Positions 43,178 through 51,779 are shown, counted from the stretch's first letter. The stretch: DNA of 64,000 nucleotides from an uncultured Phocaeicola sp. (GCA_944319745.1 CALUET010000012.1:1-64000); one strand, 5' to 3'. Program-made: numbers and translations. The notes: a model not told the origin generated them from the sequence alone.

Positions 43178-44173
43178 TTAACTGTTCAGTTCTACGAAGT
43201 GTTTGAACGTGCGGAATGCTTTGCCGCTTTCCAAAGATTCGCGGGCAATGCCGATACATTCCTCTATGGATTTGTCCGGCTCTATCACCTGAATGGCAAA
43301 AGAAGCATTGATAAGTACGCAATCTGTTTGTGCTTTTGTGGCGCGATTTTGCAATACATTATCAAATATACGTGCCGCTTCGACGGGCGTCTTTCCTCCG
43401 TACAACTCCTCGCGGTGTGCGATGGGAAAGCGTAAATCATCGGGTTTATAAATGGTTTCATACCGGTTTGTCATCACTTTAAACTCATCGGTAAGCGAAA
43501 TTTCATCGTAACCGTCCAGGTTGTTGACCACGGCGAAGCCGATGTTCAGTTTCTGAAGCGTATTTGTGTAAAGGCGCATTTGGGCAAGATCGGCCACTCC
43601 TAACAGCTGGTATGTCGGTAAACACGGGTTAATCAGCGGACCAAGCAGGTTGAAAAGCGTACGTATCTGCAGGGACTTTCTTACGGAAGCTACGTTTTTC
43701 ATAGCCGGATTAAAGAGGGGGGCATGCAGATAAGCCATGTTGCATTCTTCCATGGAACGGGTAAGTTTGTCTGCATCGGTGGTAAATTTTATGCCATGCA
43801 CTTCCATCACATTGCTGGCGCCACTCACCGAAGTTGCTCCATAATTGCCATGTTTTGCAACAAAATATCCGGCTCCGGCCACAATGAAGCCGGCGCAAGT
43901 GGAAATGTTGAACGTATTTTTCCCATCGCCTCCCGTTCCTACAATGTCAATGGGGCGGTAAGCTGAAAAATCAACGGGGATGCGTGTGCTTAGTAGCGCC
44001 TTTCTGAAACCCAGCAGTTCGTTTACTTTTACATCGCGCATGCAAAACACGGTAAGTAAAGCCGCTGTCTGGCTTTCATTGTAAATACCTTGTGTGATGC
44101 CTTGCATCAGCGTGCAGGCTTCTTCCGGTGTAAGTTCTTCGTGATTGAATAAACGTTGGAGTATTGTTTTCAT
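43178..44173 (-). CDS. trpD: anthranilate phosphoribosyltransferase
   Basis: Couples anthranilate to PRPP. The 331-residue protein has the diphosphate loop DIVGTGGDGKNTFNIST, the KHGNYGATSVSGASNVMEV segment and NLLGPLINPC. It is not fused to TrpG. Sixteen bases separate it from trpG and twelve from trpC. Confidence 0.96.
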   Translation of the reverse strand: MKTILQRLFNHEELTPEEACTLMQGITQGIYNESQTAALLTVFCMRDVKVNELLGFRKALLSTRIPVDFSAYRPIDIVGTGGDGKNTFNISTCAGFIVAGAGYFVAKHGNYGATSVSGASNVMEVHGIKFTTDADKLTRSMEECNMAYLHAPLFNPAMKNVASVRKSLQIRTLFNLLGPLINPCLPTYQLLGVADLAQMRLYTNTLQKLNIGFAVVNNLDGYDEISLTDEFKVMTNRYETIYKPDDLRFPIAHREELYGGKTPVEAARIFDNVLQNRATKAQTDCVLINASFAIQVIEPDKSIEECIGIARESLESGKAFRTFKHFVELNS

Positions 44174-44189
44174 ACGGTAATTTTTTGTT

Positions 44190-44756
44190 TTAGTGTGCTA
44201 ACCAATTTTGAATGATTTGTTTTCCGTTCGGAGTAAGGACGGATTCGGGATGGAACTGGATGCCCCGAATGTCGAAGGTTTTATGCCTTAAAGCCATGAC
44301 ATATCCCTGAGGGCAGCGTGCTGTTATCTCCAGGCATTCGGGAAAATGATGCGTATCGACTACCCATGAGTGGTAACGCCCGACGGGAAATTCTTCGGGA
44401 AGTCCTGAAAATAAATAGTCGTTTCTGCATATTTTTACGGGAGTTTGCACCCCATGAAAGACTTCTTTTAAATTAACAAGGCGTGCTCCGAAAACTTCTC
44501 CTATGGCCTGTTCCCCCAAGCAAACCCCGAGGATAGGTTTTATGCCGGCATAGGTTCGGATAACGTCGAGTAACATGCCGGCTTCCTTCGGGATGCCCGG
44601 TCCGGGAGACAGCAGGATTTTATCGAACTGTTCGAGTTCCTTCATGTCAAAACAATCGTTGCGCAGGACAGTCACCGAGGCATTTAATTCTTTTACAAGG
44701 TGGCTTAGGTTGTAAGTGAACGAGTCGTAATTGTCGATGAGTGCTATTTTTTTCAT
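44190..44756 (-). CDS. trpG: anthranilate synthase component II (glutamine amidotransferase)
   Basis: Supplies ammonia to TrpE. Class I amidotransferase, 188 residues, with LIDNYDSFTYNL at the start, LSPGPGIPKEAG, the nucleophile Cys in LGVCLGEQAIGEVFG and the His-Glu pair in FHPESVLTPNG. It could also serve folate synthesis (PabA), but lies inside the trp operon next to trpE. Confidence 0.95.
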   Translation of the reverse strand: MKKIALIDNYDSFTYNLSHLVKELNASVTVLRNDCFDMKELEQFDKILLSPGPGIPKEAGMLLDVIRTYAGIKPILGVCLGEQAIGEVFGARLVNLKEVFHGVQTPVKICRNDYLFSGLPEEFPVGRYHSWVVDTHHFPECLEITARCPQGYVMALRHKTFDIRGIQFHPESVLTPNGKQIIQNWLAH

Positions 44757-44771
44757 TGTTTTGCGTATTTG

Positions 44772-46172
44772 TTATAGTTTTTCGGCCAGATAAATTGCCT
44801 GTTTCAAGGCACCGAGTTTGTTGTTTACTTCTTGTAATTCGTTTTCTTCATTGCTTTTTGCCACGATGCCTCCGCCGGCCTGAAACCAAAGTTCATGGTT
44901 TCTACTTACGAAAGTACGTATGGTAATGGCCTGATTCAACGAACCGTTTAATCCAATGAAACCGATACATCCGCCATAAGCGCCCCGGCTGTGCGGCTCG
45001 ATCTCGCTGATAAGTTGCATGGCACGTATCTTTGGAGCTCCGCTAAGTGTGCCGGCCGGGAACGTGTCGATGAAAGTCTTTATGTAGTTTTTTCCCGGTT
45101 CCAAGGTGCCGCTTACCCGGCTTACGAGGTGGATGACGTGGCTGTAATATTGAGGTTCCTTGTAAAACTCCACTTTTGTGTGGTGGCAATTACGGCTAAG
45201 ATCGTTTCGTGCCAGGTCGACCAACATGACATGTTCTGCATTTTCTTTCGGATCGGCCAGTAAAGCAGCGGTAAGTTGTGCGTCGGTTTCCTTGTTACCG
45301 CTTCGGCGGGTTGTGCCGGCTATCGGATCTATGTAGGCTTTTCCTTCTTCAATGCGGCAGTGCGTTTCGGGAGAAGAACCGAATATGCGGAATCCTCCAA
45401 AGTCAAAATAGAAAAGGTAGGGGGAGGGGTTTATGCTTCTGAGTGCCCGGTATAACTTGAAATCATCGCCTTCGTATTTCTGAATGAACCGTCGAGACAG
45501 GACAATCTGGAAGACGTCTCCCCGTAAACAATGGGCGATTCCTTTTCGTATGTTGGCCTTGTGTTCCTCGTCGGTCAGCGTGCTTGTGGTTTCTCCCACG
45601 GCATGAAAGTCGTAAGTGGCAAAATTTCTGTTGTAAACAGCCTTTTCTATGTTTTCTATCTGGCTCTTCTCTTTATCGTTTTGCAGCTCGATAAGTACCA
45701 TTTCTCTTTTAAAATCGTTGAAAACAATGAGATATTTATAGAAAATGTAAAGCATGTCTGGGGCATCGTTCTTCGGATCGCTGCTGTCTTTTACGGGAAT
45801 ATTTTCAAAATACTTTACGGCATTGAAGGCCGTATAGCCGTAAACCCCGCAATAACCGGCGTATTCTCCGGAGACTTTGAAGCGGGAAAGGAAAAAATGA
45901 ATGGCGTCTTCCACCTGAAAGTTTTCGTTGATTTCGAAAGAACAACTCGTTCTGTCGGGGAAAACGCAAGTGGCTTTTCCGTGATTGATGCTGATGTTTG
46001 CGATGGGATTCAGGCCAATGAAAGAGCGATTGTTCTCTACTCCGTGATAATCGGAGCTTTCCAGTAATGCACTTTGTGGGAACAAATCGCGTACTTTCAG
46101 GTATGTGCTGACCGGAGTATGCAGGTCTCCCAAGATGGTTTTGTGGATGGTGTGGTAAATAAAAGGTTCCAT
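44772..46172 (-). CDS. trpE: anthranilate synthase component I
   Basis: Converts chorismate and ammonia to anthranilate. The 466-residue protein contains the feedback-inhibition motif LLES (residues 36-39), expected to bind tryptophan, and the chorismate-enzyme core (IVLSRRFIQKYEGDDFKLYRALR, with FGSSPETHCRIE and AGTLSGAPKIRAMQLI). The LLES motif distinguishes TrpE from PabB. It follows trpB by 30 bases. Confidence 0.96.
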   Translation of the reverse strand: MEPFIYHTIHKTILGDLHTPVSTYLKVRDLFPQSALLESSDYHGVENNRSFIGLNPIANISINHGKATCVFPDRTSCSFEINENFQVEDAIHFFLSRFKVSGEYAGYCGVYGYTAFNAVKYFENIPVKDSSDPKNDAPDMLYIFYKYLIVFNDFKREMVLIELQNDKEKSQIENIEKAVYNRNFATYDFHAVGETTSTLTDEEHKANIRKGIAHCLRGDVFQIVLSRRFIQKYEGDDFKLYRALRSINPSPYLFYFDFGGFRIFGSSPETHCRIEEGKAYIDPIAGTTRRSGNKETDAQLTAALLADPKENAEHVMLVDLARNDLSRNCHHTKVEFYKEPQYYSHVIHLVSRVSGTLEPGKNYIKTFIDTFPAGTLSGAPKIRAMQLISEIEPHSRGAYGGCIGFIGLNGSLNQAITIRTFVSRNHELWFQAGGGIVAKSNEENELQEVNNKLGALKQAIYLAEKL

Positions 46173-46202
46173 AATTGTAAAAATGAATCGGTTTGTATGA
46201 AA

Positions 46203-47396
46203 TTATTTGTAGGCATCCGGTTGATTTGCCAGGTATGTTTCAATGTCTTTGTCGCCGCGTCCCGAAACAGTCAGTACGACAATATCCGACGGGCGGAACT
46301 TTATTTTTTCCAAAGCCCCCAGGGCATGAGCCGATTCCAGGGCGGGAATGATTCCTTCCAACCGCGTCAGTTCATAACCGGCCCTAATGGCTTCGTCATC
46401 GTTGATGGCAAAAACCGTGGCACGGTGGCTGCTGGCCAGATTAGAATGTAACGGTCCTACACCCGGGTAATCGAGGCCGGCCGATATGGAGTACGGCTCG
46501 ATTATCTGACCGTCTTCGTTCTGCATGAGCAAAGTTCTGGAGCCGTGGATAATGCCAACCCGGCCCAAATGAATGGTTGCGGCAGACATTCCGCTGTTGA
46601 TGCCCTTTCCTCCGGCCTCGGCCAGTATAATTTTTACGCGATCATCGTCAAGATAATGGAAAATGGTGCCGGCGGCGTTGCTGCCTCCCCCGATGCAGGC
46701 GATGAGATAATCCGGATAATCGCGTCCTTCGTGCTCAAGAAGTTGTTTCTTTATTTCTTCACTGATGACAGATTGCAGGCGGGCTACCATATCAGGATAA
46801 GGATGCGGCCCGACGGTTGAGCCGATGACATAGTGTGTGTCTGCCGGGTGACAACACCAATCGCGGATGGCTTCGTTCGTAGCATCCTTTAAAGTCATGT
46901 TACCCGATGTGACCGGGCGGACGGTTGCTCCCAACATTTTCATTCGTTCAACGTTAACATGTTGGCGTTCCACATCGGTCTTTCCCATGTAGACCACGCA
47001 CTCCATATTCATCAGTGCGCATACGGTGGCAGTCGCCACGCCGTGTTGTCCGGCGCCCGTCTCGGCAATAATTCTTTTTTTCCCCATGCGCCGTGCCAAC
47101 AATACTTGTCCGATGGCATTGTTTATCTTGTGAGCTCCGGTATGGTTGAGGTCTTCTCGTTTCAGATAAATCGTGCATTTATATTTTTCAGACAGGCGTT
47201 TGGCGAGGTATAACGGCGACGGTCGGCCTACATAATCGCGTAACAGCAGGGAAAATTCCTTTTTGAAGTCATCGCTTTCCAGGATGTTTAGATAAGATTC
47301 CCGTAATTCTTCTACACAGCGATACAGAATCTCCGGGATGTATGCCCCGCCGAATTCGCCGTAATAACCGTTTTTGTTTACTTGATAATTGTTCAT
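46203..47396 (-). CDS. trpB: tryptophan synthase beta subunit
   Basis: Joins indole and serine to tryptophan with PLP. The ATG at 47396 ([22 protein letters not shown]) gives 397 residues; an ATG frame back to 47501 starts inside the attenuator hairpin and is rejected. The PLP lysine lies in [18 protein letters not shown], the phosphate-binding loop is [10 protein letters not shown]. First structural gene behind the leader peptide and attenuator, an order (trpB first) common in Bacteroides. Confidence 0.96.
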   Translation of the reverse strand: MNNYQVNKNGYYGEFGGAYIPEILYRCVEELRESYLNILESDDFKKEFSLLLRDYVGRPSPLYLAKRLSEKYKCTIYLKREDLNHTGAHKINNAIGQVLLARRMGKKRIIAETGAGQHGVATATVCALMNMECVVYMGKTDVERQHVNVERMKMLGATVRPVTSGNMTLKDATNEAIRDWCCHPADTHYVIGSTVGPHPYPDMVARLQSVISEEIKKQLLEHEGRDYPDYLIACIGGGSNAAGTIFHYLDDDRVKIILAEAGGKGINSGMSAATIHLGRVGIIHGSRTLLMQNEDGQIIEPYSISAGLDYPGVGPLHSNLASSHRATVFAINDDEAIRAGYELTRLEGIIPALESAHALGALEKIKFRPSDIVVLTVSGRGDKDIETYLANQPDAYK

Positions 47397-47425
47397 GGTT
47401 TTATAATTGTTTTTAGTGAATGCTG

Positions 47426-47468
47426 AAAAAACAGAAAGGGCTGTCGTAAGTACGACAGCCCTTTCTGT
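47426..47468 (-). terminator. trp operon attenuator (intrinsic terminator)
   Basis: A perfect 18-bp inverted repeat (47431-47448 with 47451-47468, core AGAAAGGGCTGTCGTA) ends on the minus strand in TGTTTTTT, 30 bases before the trpB ATG. It lies between the leader peptide and trpB, so it can only be a leader terminator. Confidence 0.92.
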
Positions 47469-47514
47469 TTTATAATCTGTATTGTTCCGGTTTATATACA
47501 TGCAGCTGGTATCC

Positions 47515-47577
47515 TTACGACTTTGGAAGTTGTAAGTAACGCCACCATGATAATGTATAAACCTGCGTAAGAATCAT
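47515..47577 (-). CDS. trpL: trp leader peptide, 20 aa with tandem Trp codons
   Basis: A 20-codon gene whose product contains SWWRY at residues 10-14: two adjacent TGG codons, far above expectation for so short a peptide. AAGGAAAA lies about 7 bases before the ATG and the promoter -7 element 27 bases before it. Its end (GTCGTAAG, 47521-47514, spanning the stop codon) is exactly complementary to CTTACGAC in the apical and 3' part of the attenuator, so a ribosome at the stop would hide it while one stalled at the Trp codons would leave it free. Strong sign of ribosome-controlled attenuation. Confidence 0.88.
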   Translation of the reverse strand: MILTQVYTLSWWRYLQLPKS

Positions 47578-47603
47578 TGTAATTTTCCTTTTGTTTTCTG
47601 TGA

Positions 47604-47636
47604 CAAATATAGAGATATTTTCATGAAACGGCCAAA
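47604..47636 (-). promoter_or_regulatory. trp operon promoter
   Basis: On the minus strand TTTG (47636-47633), 21 bases, TATATTTG (47611-47604): full consensus for a Bacteroidetes promoter. Start of transcription near 47597, about 20 bases before the leader peptide ATG. Confidence 0.8.
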
Positions 47637-47774
47637 ATATTTCTCTAAAAATCTTGATATATCTTGTGAAATTGTTCTGCGAATTCTGCAAAACTTAAGA
47701 TTTTTCTTTTTTTTACTTGCTTATGTTTAAATAAAAAACTAAATTCGTGTCGTTTAGAATAAATAGATAAAATA

Positions 47775-48335
47775 ATGAAATCGATGAATTATTCTGTTGT
47801 AAGCAGCTTATGTGCTTTGGCAATCGGCGTATTGCTTGTTTCATGGCCCGGTGATGCGGTAAATTATTTGATTATAACAATTGGTGTATTGTTCTTGTTG
47901 CCGGGATTGTACGGCTTGTTTGCTTTTTTTGCATCTTCCCGTCGGAAAGAGCCGGAGTTGCAGATGCCTTTTCCCATTGTTGCATTGGGTAGCGCTCTTT
48001 TAGGCTTGTGGCTGATGATTTATCCGAGCTTCTTTGTCACGATATTAATGTATGTTTTAGGAGTATTATTGGTTTTTGCCGGATTGAATCTGCTGATGAA
48101 TTTCTGGTCTCTTCGTCCTGTCATGCATATTTCATGGGGCGTATATATTATTCCCTGCCTGATTCTTGCCACGGGAATTGTAGTTCTGTTTAATCCTTTT
48201 CAGGCAGCAACAGTTCCTTTCATCGTTTTGGGTATTGCATCCATCGTGTATGGTATAACCGATTTCTTCCGTCTGTTGCGCTATCATCACCGGAAAAATA
48301 AAAATATAACCGATGTGGATGTGATAGAAGAATAG
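47775..48335 (+). CDS. HdeD-family (DUF308) membrane protein
   Basis: Small integral membrane protein, 186 residues, with about six hydrophobic helices in three similar pairs (for example SLCALAIGVLLVSWPGDA, ALLGLWLMIYPSFFVTILM and CLILATGIVVLFNPFQA), the internal repeat that marks HdeD/DUF308 proteins. HdeD is linked to acid and stress resistance in enterobacteria; function here is unknown. The tail is basic then acidic and cytoplasmic. Transcribed divergently from the trp operon. Confidence 0.85.
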   Translation: MKSMNYSVVSSLCALAIGVLLVSWPGDAVNYLIITIGVLFLLPGLYGLFAFFASSRRKEPELQMPFPIVALGSALLGLWLMIYPSFFVTILMYVLGVLLVFAGLNLLMNFWSLRPVMHISWGVYIIPCLILATGIVVLFNPFQAATVPFIVLGIASIVYGITDFFRLLRYHHRKNKNITDVDVIEE

Positions 48336-48447
48336 CATCGTAATAAAATTTGTTCGCGGGCTTTTGTGGCACTGATGCGCGGATTCTCACGTATTCGCGG
48401 CGGGCTTTCCGAATTCTGTTGAGATCGTCTACTATTGTGACGGGGAA

Positions 48448-48720
48448 TCAGGCTTTGGCAGGTTTTCTTCTTTGAAAGAACTTGCGTATTCTTTTTACGA
48501 TTTTCATGCCTGTCATCAATCCGTCATAAACGGATATTCCCGAGTTGATATGCTGCATGAAGTTGTCTATCTTATTCGTGCTTTTCTGAGGAGAAAACAA
48601 ATCCTGCGTATAAAGCTGCATGCGTTTCTTCGATTCTGCGATTTCGTTTTTCTTGGTCGTTCGCAATTGATGGATCAGTTCCAGGGTATATTTCGTAGGT
48701 TGTTGCTGAAGTTCGTTCAT
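48448..48720 (-). CDS. hypothetical basic protein of the holin-like/ytxH cluster
   Basis: A 90-residue soluble helical protein (MNELQQQPTKYTLELIHQLR...), rich in Lys and Gln, ending in the basic stretch KIVKRIRKFFQRRKPAKA. I do not recognise its family. It starts 7 bases after the holin-like gene and is last in the cluster. Its position matches that of small basic partner proteins (YqjK-like) next to YqjE/holin_X proteins in other bacteria; this parallel is inference. Confidence 0.65.
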   Translation of the reverse strand: MNELQQQPTKYTLELIHQLRTTKKNEIAESKKRMQLYTQDLFSPQKSTNKIDNFMQHINSGISVYDGLMTGMKIVKRIRKFFQRRKPAKA

Positions 48721-48727
48721 GGGTAAG

Positions 48728-49090
48728 TCATTTATTGTGTTCTTCCAAAAAGAGATGTGCAAGAAAATTTACCATTGGCTGAATAATGATTTGCTTACGT
48801 GCCTTATAAAGGATGAATGCAATGATGAGAATTATTCCCCCGATAATGGCATAACTCCCGATGATGCTTTCCGTCCATTTCTCGAGGATATATACCAACA
48901 TAAACGAGAAATAAAATAAAGCCATTATTCCTAATATGATTAATACAAGGATGAGTATGAACGTAGAAAGCAATATTGTGAGTTTTTCTACGAGTTCTAA
49001 TTTTACAAACTGTCCTTGTAGTTCGATGTATTTCTTTATCTCTTTGAAAAGAGACTCCAGGTTGTCGATGCTTTTGTCGTTGGCAAACAT
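48728..49090 (-). CDS. phage-holin-family (Holin_X/YqjE-like) membrane protein
   Basis: A 120-residue protein from the ATG at 49090 (MFANDKSIDNLESLFKEIKKY): an amphipathic N-terminal helix, two adjacent membrane helices (about 45-70 and 78-100) joined by a short turn, and a cytoplasmic tail. The family name derives from distant likeness to holins; the chromosomal members are envelope-stress proteins and are not phage genes. No phage gene is near. An intrinsic terminator separates it from ytxH upstream. Confidence 0.8.
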   Translation of the reverse strand: MFANDKSIDNLESLFKEIKKYIELQGQFVKLELVEKLTILLSTFILILVLIILGIMALFYFSFMLVYILEKWTESIIGSYAIIGGIILIIAFILYKARKQIIIQPMVNFLAHLFLEEHNK

Positions 49091-49105
49091 AGTAAAGGGC
49101 GTTTT

Positions 49106-49145
49106 AAAAAAGGCAGACTTTTGCAATAAGTAAAAAAGTCTGCCT
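49106..49145 (-). terminator. terminator between ytxH and the holin-like gene
   Basis: AGGCAGACTTTT (49111-49122) opposes AAAAGTCTGCCT (49134-49145), 12 perfect pairs, then six T on the minus strand. It starts 18 bases after the ytxH stop, so read-through would set how much of the cluster is expressed. Confidence 0.8.
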
Positions 49146-49162
49146 GTGAAAACGGATACAAA

Positions 49163-49366
49163 TTATTCTGCGTCTTTAACTTCGGCTGCTATTTGATCTA
49201 CCAGATCATCCATTTCAGCGCGATTAAGTTTTATTCCCTTTTGGCGTAATAAATCTGCAATTTTTTTACGCGTATCTTCTCCTTTTTCCGGAGCGAATAG
49301 GATTCCTGCTGCTGCACCTAAGGCTACTCCGCCCAAAAATGCGACTACAATGTTTAATGCTTTCAT
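49163..49366 (-). CDS. YtxH-domain protein
   Basis: A 67-residue general-stress-type protein with one glycine/alanine-rich N-terminal membrane helix (VVAFLGGVALGAAAGILFAPEKG, here in outline) and a charged cytoplasmic helix (TRKKIADLLRQKG). The LFAPEKG junction is the YtxH signature. In Bacillus YtxH is under SigB control; its biochemical role is unknown. First gene of the cluster, with a -7-like TAGTTTTG at 49403-49396. Confidence 0.88.
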   Translation of the reverse strand: MKALNIVVAFLGGVALGAAAGILFAPEKGEDTRKKIADLLRQKGIKLNRAEMDDLVDQIAAEVKDAE

Positions 49367-49395
49367 ATGCTTTTGTTTTAAAGTTTATCGTGTTA

Positions 49396-49403
49396 CAAAA
49401 CTA
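49396..49403 (-). promoter_or_regulatory. probable -7 element of ytxH
   Basis: TAGTTTTG on the minus strand, 29 bases before the ytxH ATG; the -33 region is AT-rich without a clear TTTG. Confidence 0.4.
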
Positions 49404-49509
49404 ACAAATAAATTTTTACTTCTTTCTTTTGCGGGCATAAATCTTTTTAATCTCGTTTCATTACTTTAAATATTAACAAAAATTAATTACGTGACGTCTT
49501 TTATATTGC

Positions 49510-49517
49510 TATTTTTG
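49510..49517 (+). promoter_or_regulatory. probable -7 element of the SPOR lipoprotein gene
   Basis: TATTTTTG, 59 bases before the ATG at 49577; -33 element not clear. Confidence 0.4.
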
Positions 49518-49576
49518 CAAATACTTTTTATGAAAGAAGAAATAAGATAGTTTAAAACAATAAACTTTGTAACGAC

Positions 49577-50083
49577 ATGAAAAAGGTTTTTCTAATGGGA
49601 ATGAGCTTGTGTGTGGCACTTGCATTCTCTTCTTGTAAGTCGAGTGAAAGCGCGTACAAGAAAGCTTATGAGAAAGCGAAACAACAAGAATTGGCAGAAA
49701 CATCTCAGACTGAGCCGGCGGTGGTGGAAACACAACCCGTTGAACCGGCAGTAGTAGAGACTCCGGCTCCTGTAACAAAGGCATCTACAGCTTCTATTCG
49801 TGAAGAAAAAGTAGAATTGGTTTCGGGTGACGGCCTGAAAGCATACAGTGTTATTTGTGGAAGTTTCGGAGTGAAGGCAAATGCCGACGGGTTGAAGAAA
49901 TGGCTGGACGATAAAGGTTACAATGCAAAAGTGGTGTATAATTCTGAAAAGAATATGTATCGTGTAGCAGTTTCTTCTTATGATACACGCGATGAAGCGG
50001 CTTCTGCACGCGATTCTTTCAAGGCGAAATTCCCAGATCGTAAGGATTTTCAGGACTCTTGGTTGCTGTATCGGGTACATTAA
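49577..50083 (+). CDS. SPOR-domain lipoprotein
   Basis: Envelope protein expected to bind denuded peptidoglycan at division sites. Lipoprotein signal with lipobox FSSC (Cys20), a Glu/Pro/Val linker containing a short tandem repeat (EPAVVET twice, within residues 45-62), and a C-terminal SPOR domain (about 85-168: YSVICGSFGVKANADGLKKWL and NMYRVAVSSYDTRDEA). Single gene followed by a terminator. Confidence 0.88.
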   Translation: MKKVFLMGMSLCVALAFSSCKSSESAYKKAYEKAKQQELAETSQTEPAVVETQPVEPAVVETPAPVTKASTASIREEKVELVSGDGLKAYSVICGSFGVKANADGLKKWLDDKGYNAKVVYNSEKNMYRVAVSSYDTRDEAASARDSFKAKFPDRKDFQDSWLLYRVH

Positions 50084-50123
50084 GATGTAAATAAGTTAGA
50101 ATAAGTATGCTATATTTCAGAAT

Positions 50124-50158
50124 AAAAGCGATGGTATCTTTACTATCGCTTTTTTTTA
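50124..50158 (+). terminator. intrinsic terminator after the SPOR lipoprotein gene
   Basis: AAAAGCGATGGTA (50124-50136) opposes TACTATCGCTTTT (50141-50153), one G-T pair, followed by more T. A -7-like TACCTTTG (50159-50166) for the next gene begins directly after it. Confidence 0.8.
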
Positions 50159-50199
50159 TACCTTTGTCCGTAAAACGTTTTGATTAAAGAAAATATGCG

Positions 50200-51153
50200 A
50201 TGAAGATAATAAAATTAATAGGCATTTTGGCCTTTGTGTGCCCGGCTTTTCTATCAGCTCAGCAGAAAGTTGTTCCATTGAAATACGGTGATATGGATCA
50301 ATGGATTACGCGTAAAATTGAAGAATCGAAGATTATTGGCGGAAATACCAAGTTGCTTTACGAACTTGGCCCCACGCAGGAGATAGTAAACAATGAGCCT
50401 TTTACAAATATGGGAGGTTCTCCTTGGGGAAACTCGAATGTGATGGCAAAAGTGATGGGGATTGTTAAGACAAATACAAGTGTTTATCCGGAAGAAAGAG
50501 GCACAGGATATTGCGCAAGGTTGGAAACACATATAGAAAGTGTCAAGGTGTTGGGACTTGTAAATATAACGGTACTTGCTTCCGGATCGTTGTTTTTGGG
50601 CGATATGAAAGAGCCGATTACGGGAACGAAAGACGGGGAAAAGGCTTTAAATTCGGGAATTCCTTTTACAGAGCGGCCGAAAGCTGTGCAATACGACTAT
50701 AAGGTAAAGGTATCGGACGAGCCGGATCGGATTCGTTTGACGGGATTCAGTAGAAAATCGACGGTGCCGGGACGTGATTGTGCCATCATGACTTGCTTCC
50801 TACAAAAGCGCACGGAGGATGAAGACGGCAATATTTGGGCCAAACGTGTGGGGACAGTGGTCGTGCGTTATGACCAGTCGGAGGATTGGACGGAAGGAGC
50901 TGTTTACGAAATCGTGTACGGAGATATATCGAAAGAACCTTATTTTGACGAAGAATTGATGGGACTCGGAGCCGGACATTATTACGCACGTAACAGTAAA
51001 GGTGAAAGTAAACTTATACAAGAAGACGGGTGGGCTTCGCAGGATGAAACCCCGACTCATCTTATTTTACAGTTTACTTCCAGTCTTGGAGGAGCATATA
51101 TCGGTTCGCCCGGCAATACTTTTTGGGTGGACAATGTAAGCCTTGTTTATTGA
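50200..51153 (+). CDS. PCMD-domain secreted protein
   Basis: A 317-residue exported protein (signal peptide 1-20, ending FLSAQ). The rest matches the PCMD (putative carbohydrate metabolism) domain by its GGSPWGNSNVMAKVMG start, the central RIRLTGFSRKSTVPGRD region and the TPTHLILQFTSSLGGAYIGSPGN C-terminal strands, a lectin-like beta sandwich. Such proteins are surface or periplasmic and often occur beside glycan-use genes or adhesins, but none is near here. No function can be assigned. Confidence 0.75.
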   Translation: MKIIKLIGILAFVCPAFLSAQQKVVPLKYGDMDQWITRKIEESKIIGGNTKLLYELGPTQEIVNNEPFTNMGGSPWGNSNVMAKVMGIVKTNTSVYPEERGTGYCARLETHIESVKVLGLVNITVLASGSLFLGDMKEPITGTKDGEKALNSGIPFTERPKAVQYDYKVKVSDEPDRIRLTGFSRKSTVPGRDCAIMTCFLQKRTEDEDGNIWAKRVGTVVVRYDQSEDWTEGAVYEIVYGDISKEPYFDEELMGLGAGHYYARNSKGESKLIQEDGWASQDETPTHLILQFTSSLGGAYIGSPGNTFWVDNVSLVY

Positions 51154-51161
51154 ACGAACAG

Positions 51162-51212
51162 CCGTCCGATGAAGTCTTTTGAGAAGTCTTGACTTGTCGG
51201 ACGGTATTTTTT
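51162..51212 (+). terminator. intrinsic terminator after the PCMD gene
   Basis: CCGTCCGATGAAGTC (51162-51176) opposes GACTTGTCGGACGG (51191-51204) with one unpaired or mismatched position, followed by TATTTTTTT. Confidence 0.85.
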
Positions 51213-51324
51213 TGCCTGTTTGCCGACGTGTTTTCGTTGAATTTTCCTAATGTTTTTTGGAAAAAGCCGCAGGAAATAATAGATATTTTAAGCCTTTTCA
51301 ATAAAAAAGAATGGAATAAATTTG

Positions 51325-51332
51325 TATTTTTG
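51325..51332 (+). promoter_or_regulatory. probable -7 element of ruvX, very close to its ATG
   Basis: TATTTTTG ends only 6 bases before the ATG at 51339, so transcription could begin at or next to the start codon and give a leaderless or nearly leaderless mRNA. The -33 motif is weak. Confidence 0.4.
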
Positions 51333-51338
51333 CCGCCA

Positions 51339-51764
51339 ATGAGTAGGATTTTAGCCATAGACTATGGGAGAAAACGTACGGGTATTGCTGTGACCGATCC
51401 GGGGCAAGTTATAGCAAGCGGGCTTACGACCGTACCCACACATCAGTTAATTGACTTCCTTGTTAAGTATGTGAAAGAAGAAAAGGTGGAGCGGATTATT
51501 ATCGGACATCCGAAACAAATGAACAACGAAGACTCAGAAAACATGAGATACATACTCCCCTTTATGGGAAAACTGAAGAAACAAATTCCTGACATCCCGG
51601 TAGAATTGGTGGATGAACGCTTCACTTCTGTTTTGGCACATCAGGCCATGTTGGCCGGAGGACTGAAGAAAAAAGACCGGCAGAACAAGGCCTTGGTCGA
51701 TGAAATCAGTGCTACAATAATCCTGCAATCGTATTTGGAGTCGAAAAAATATATGATGAAATAA
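51339..51764 (+). CDS. ruvX: Holliday-junction resolvase-like protein RuvX/YqgF
   Basis: RNase H-fold protein acting in rRNA processing or recombination. The ATG at 51339 (MSRILAIDYGRKRTGIAVTDP) gives 141 residues; the longer frame back to 51189 reads through the upstream terminator. Catalytic acids: Asp in LAIDYGRKR, Glu in VELVDERFTS and the Asp in DEISATIILQSYL. Followed after 15 bases by def, probably in one operon. Confidence 0.94.
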   Translation: MSRILAIDYGRKRTGIAVTDPGQVIASGLTTVPTHQLIDFLVKYVKEEKVERIIIGHPKQMNNEDSENMRYILPFMGKLKKQIPDIPVELVDERFTSVLAHQAMLAGGLKKKDRQNKALVDEISATIILQSYLESKKYMMK

Positions 51765-51779
51765 AGATAATATTGAGAT

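Noticed and set aside
47397-47501. N-terminal extension of TrpB starting at 47501
   Set aside because: It begins inside the trp attenuator and its residues do not belong to TrpB; the ATG at 47396 fits the family start.
48728-49090. Prophage lysis gene (holin)
   Set aside because: No phage structural, lysin or integrase genes nearby; the family is common in chromosomal stress clusters.
49700-49770. Tandem repeat array or CRISPR
   Set aside because: Just two copies of a short EPAVVET-coding unit in a linker; no regular spacers. I saw no CRISPR array in the window.
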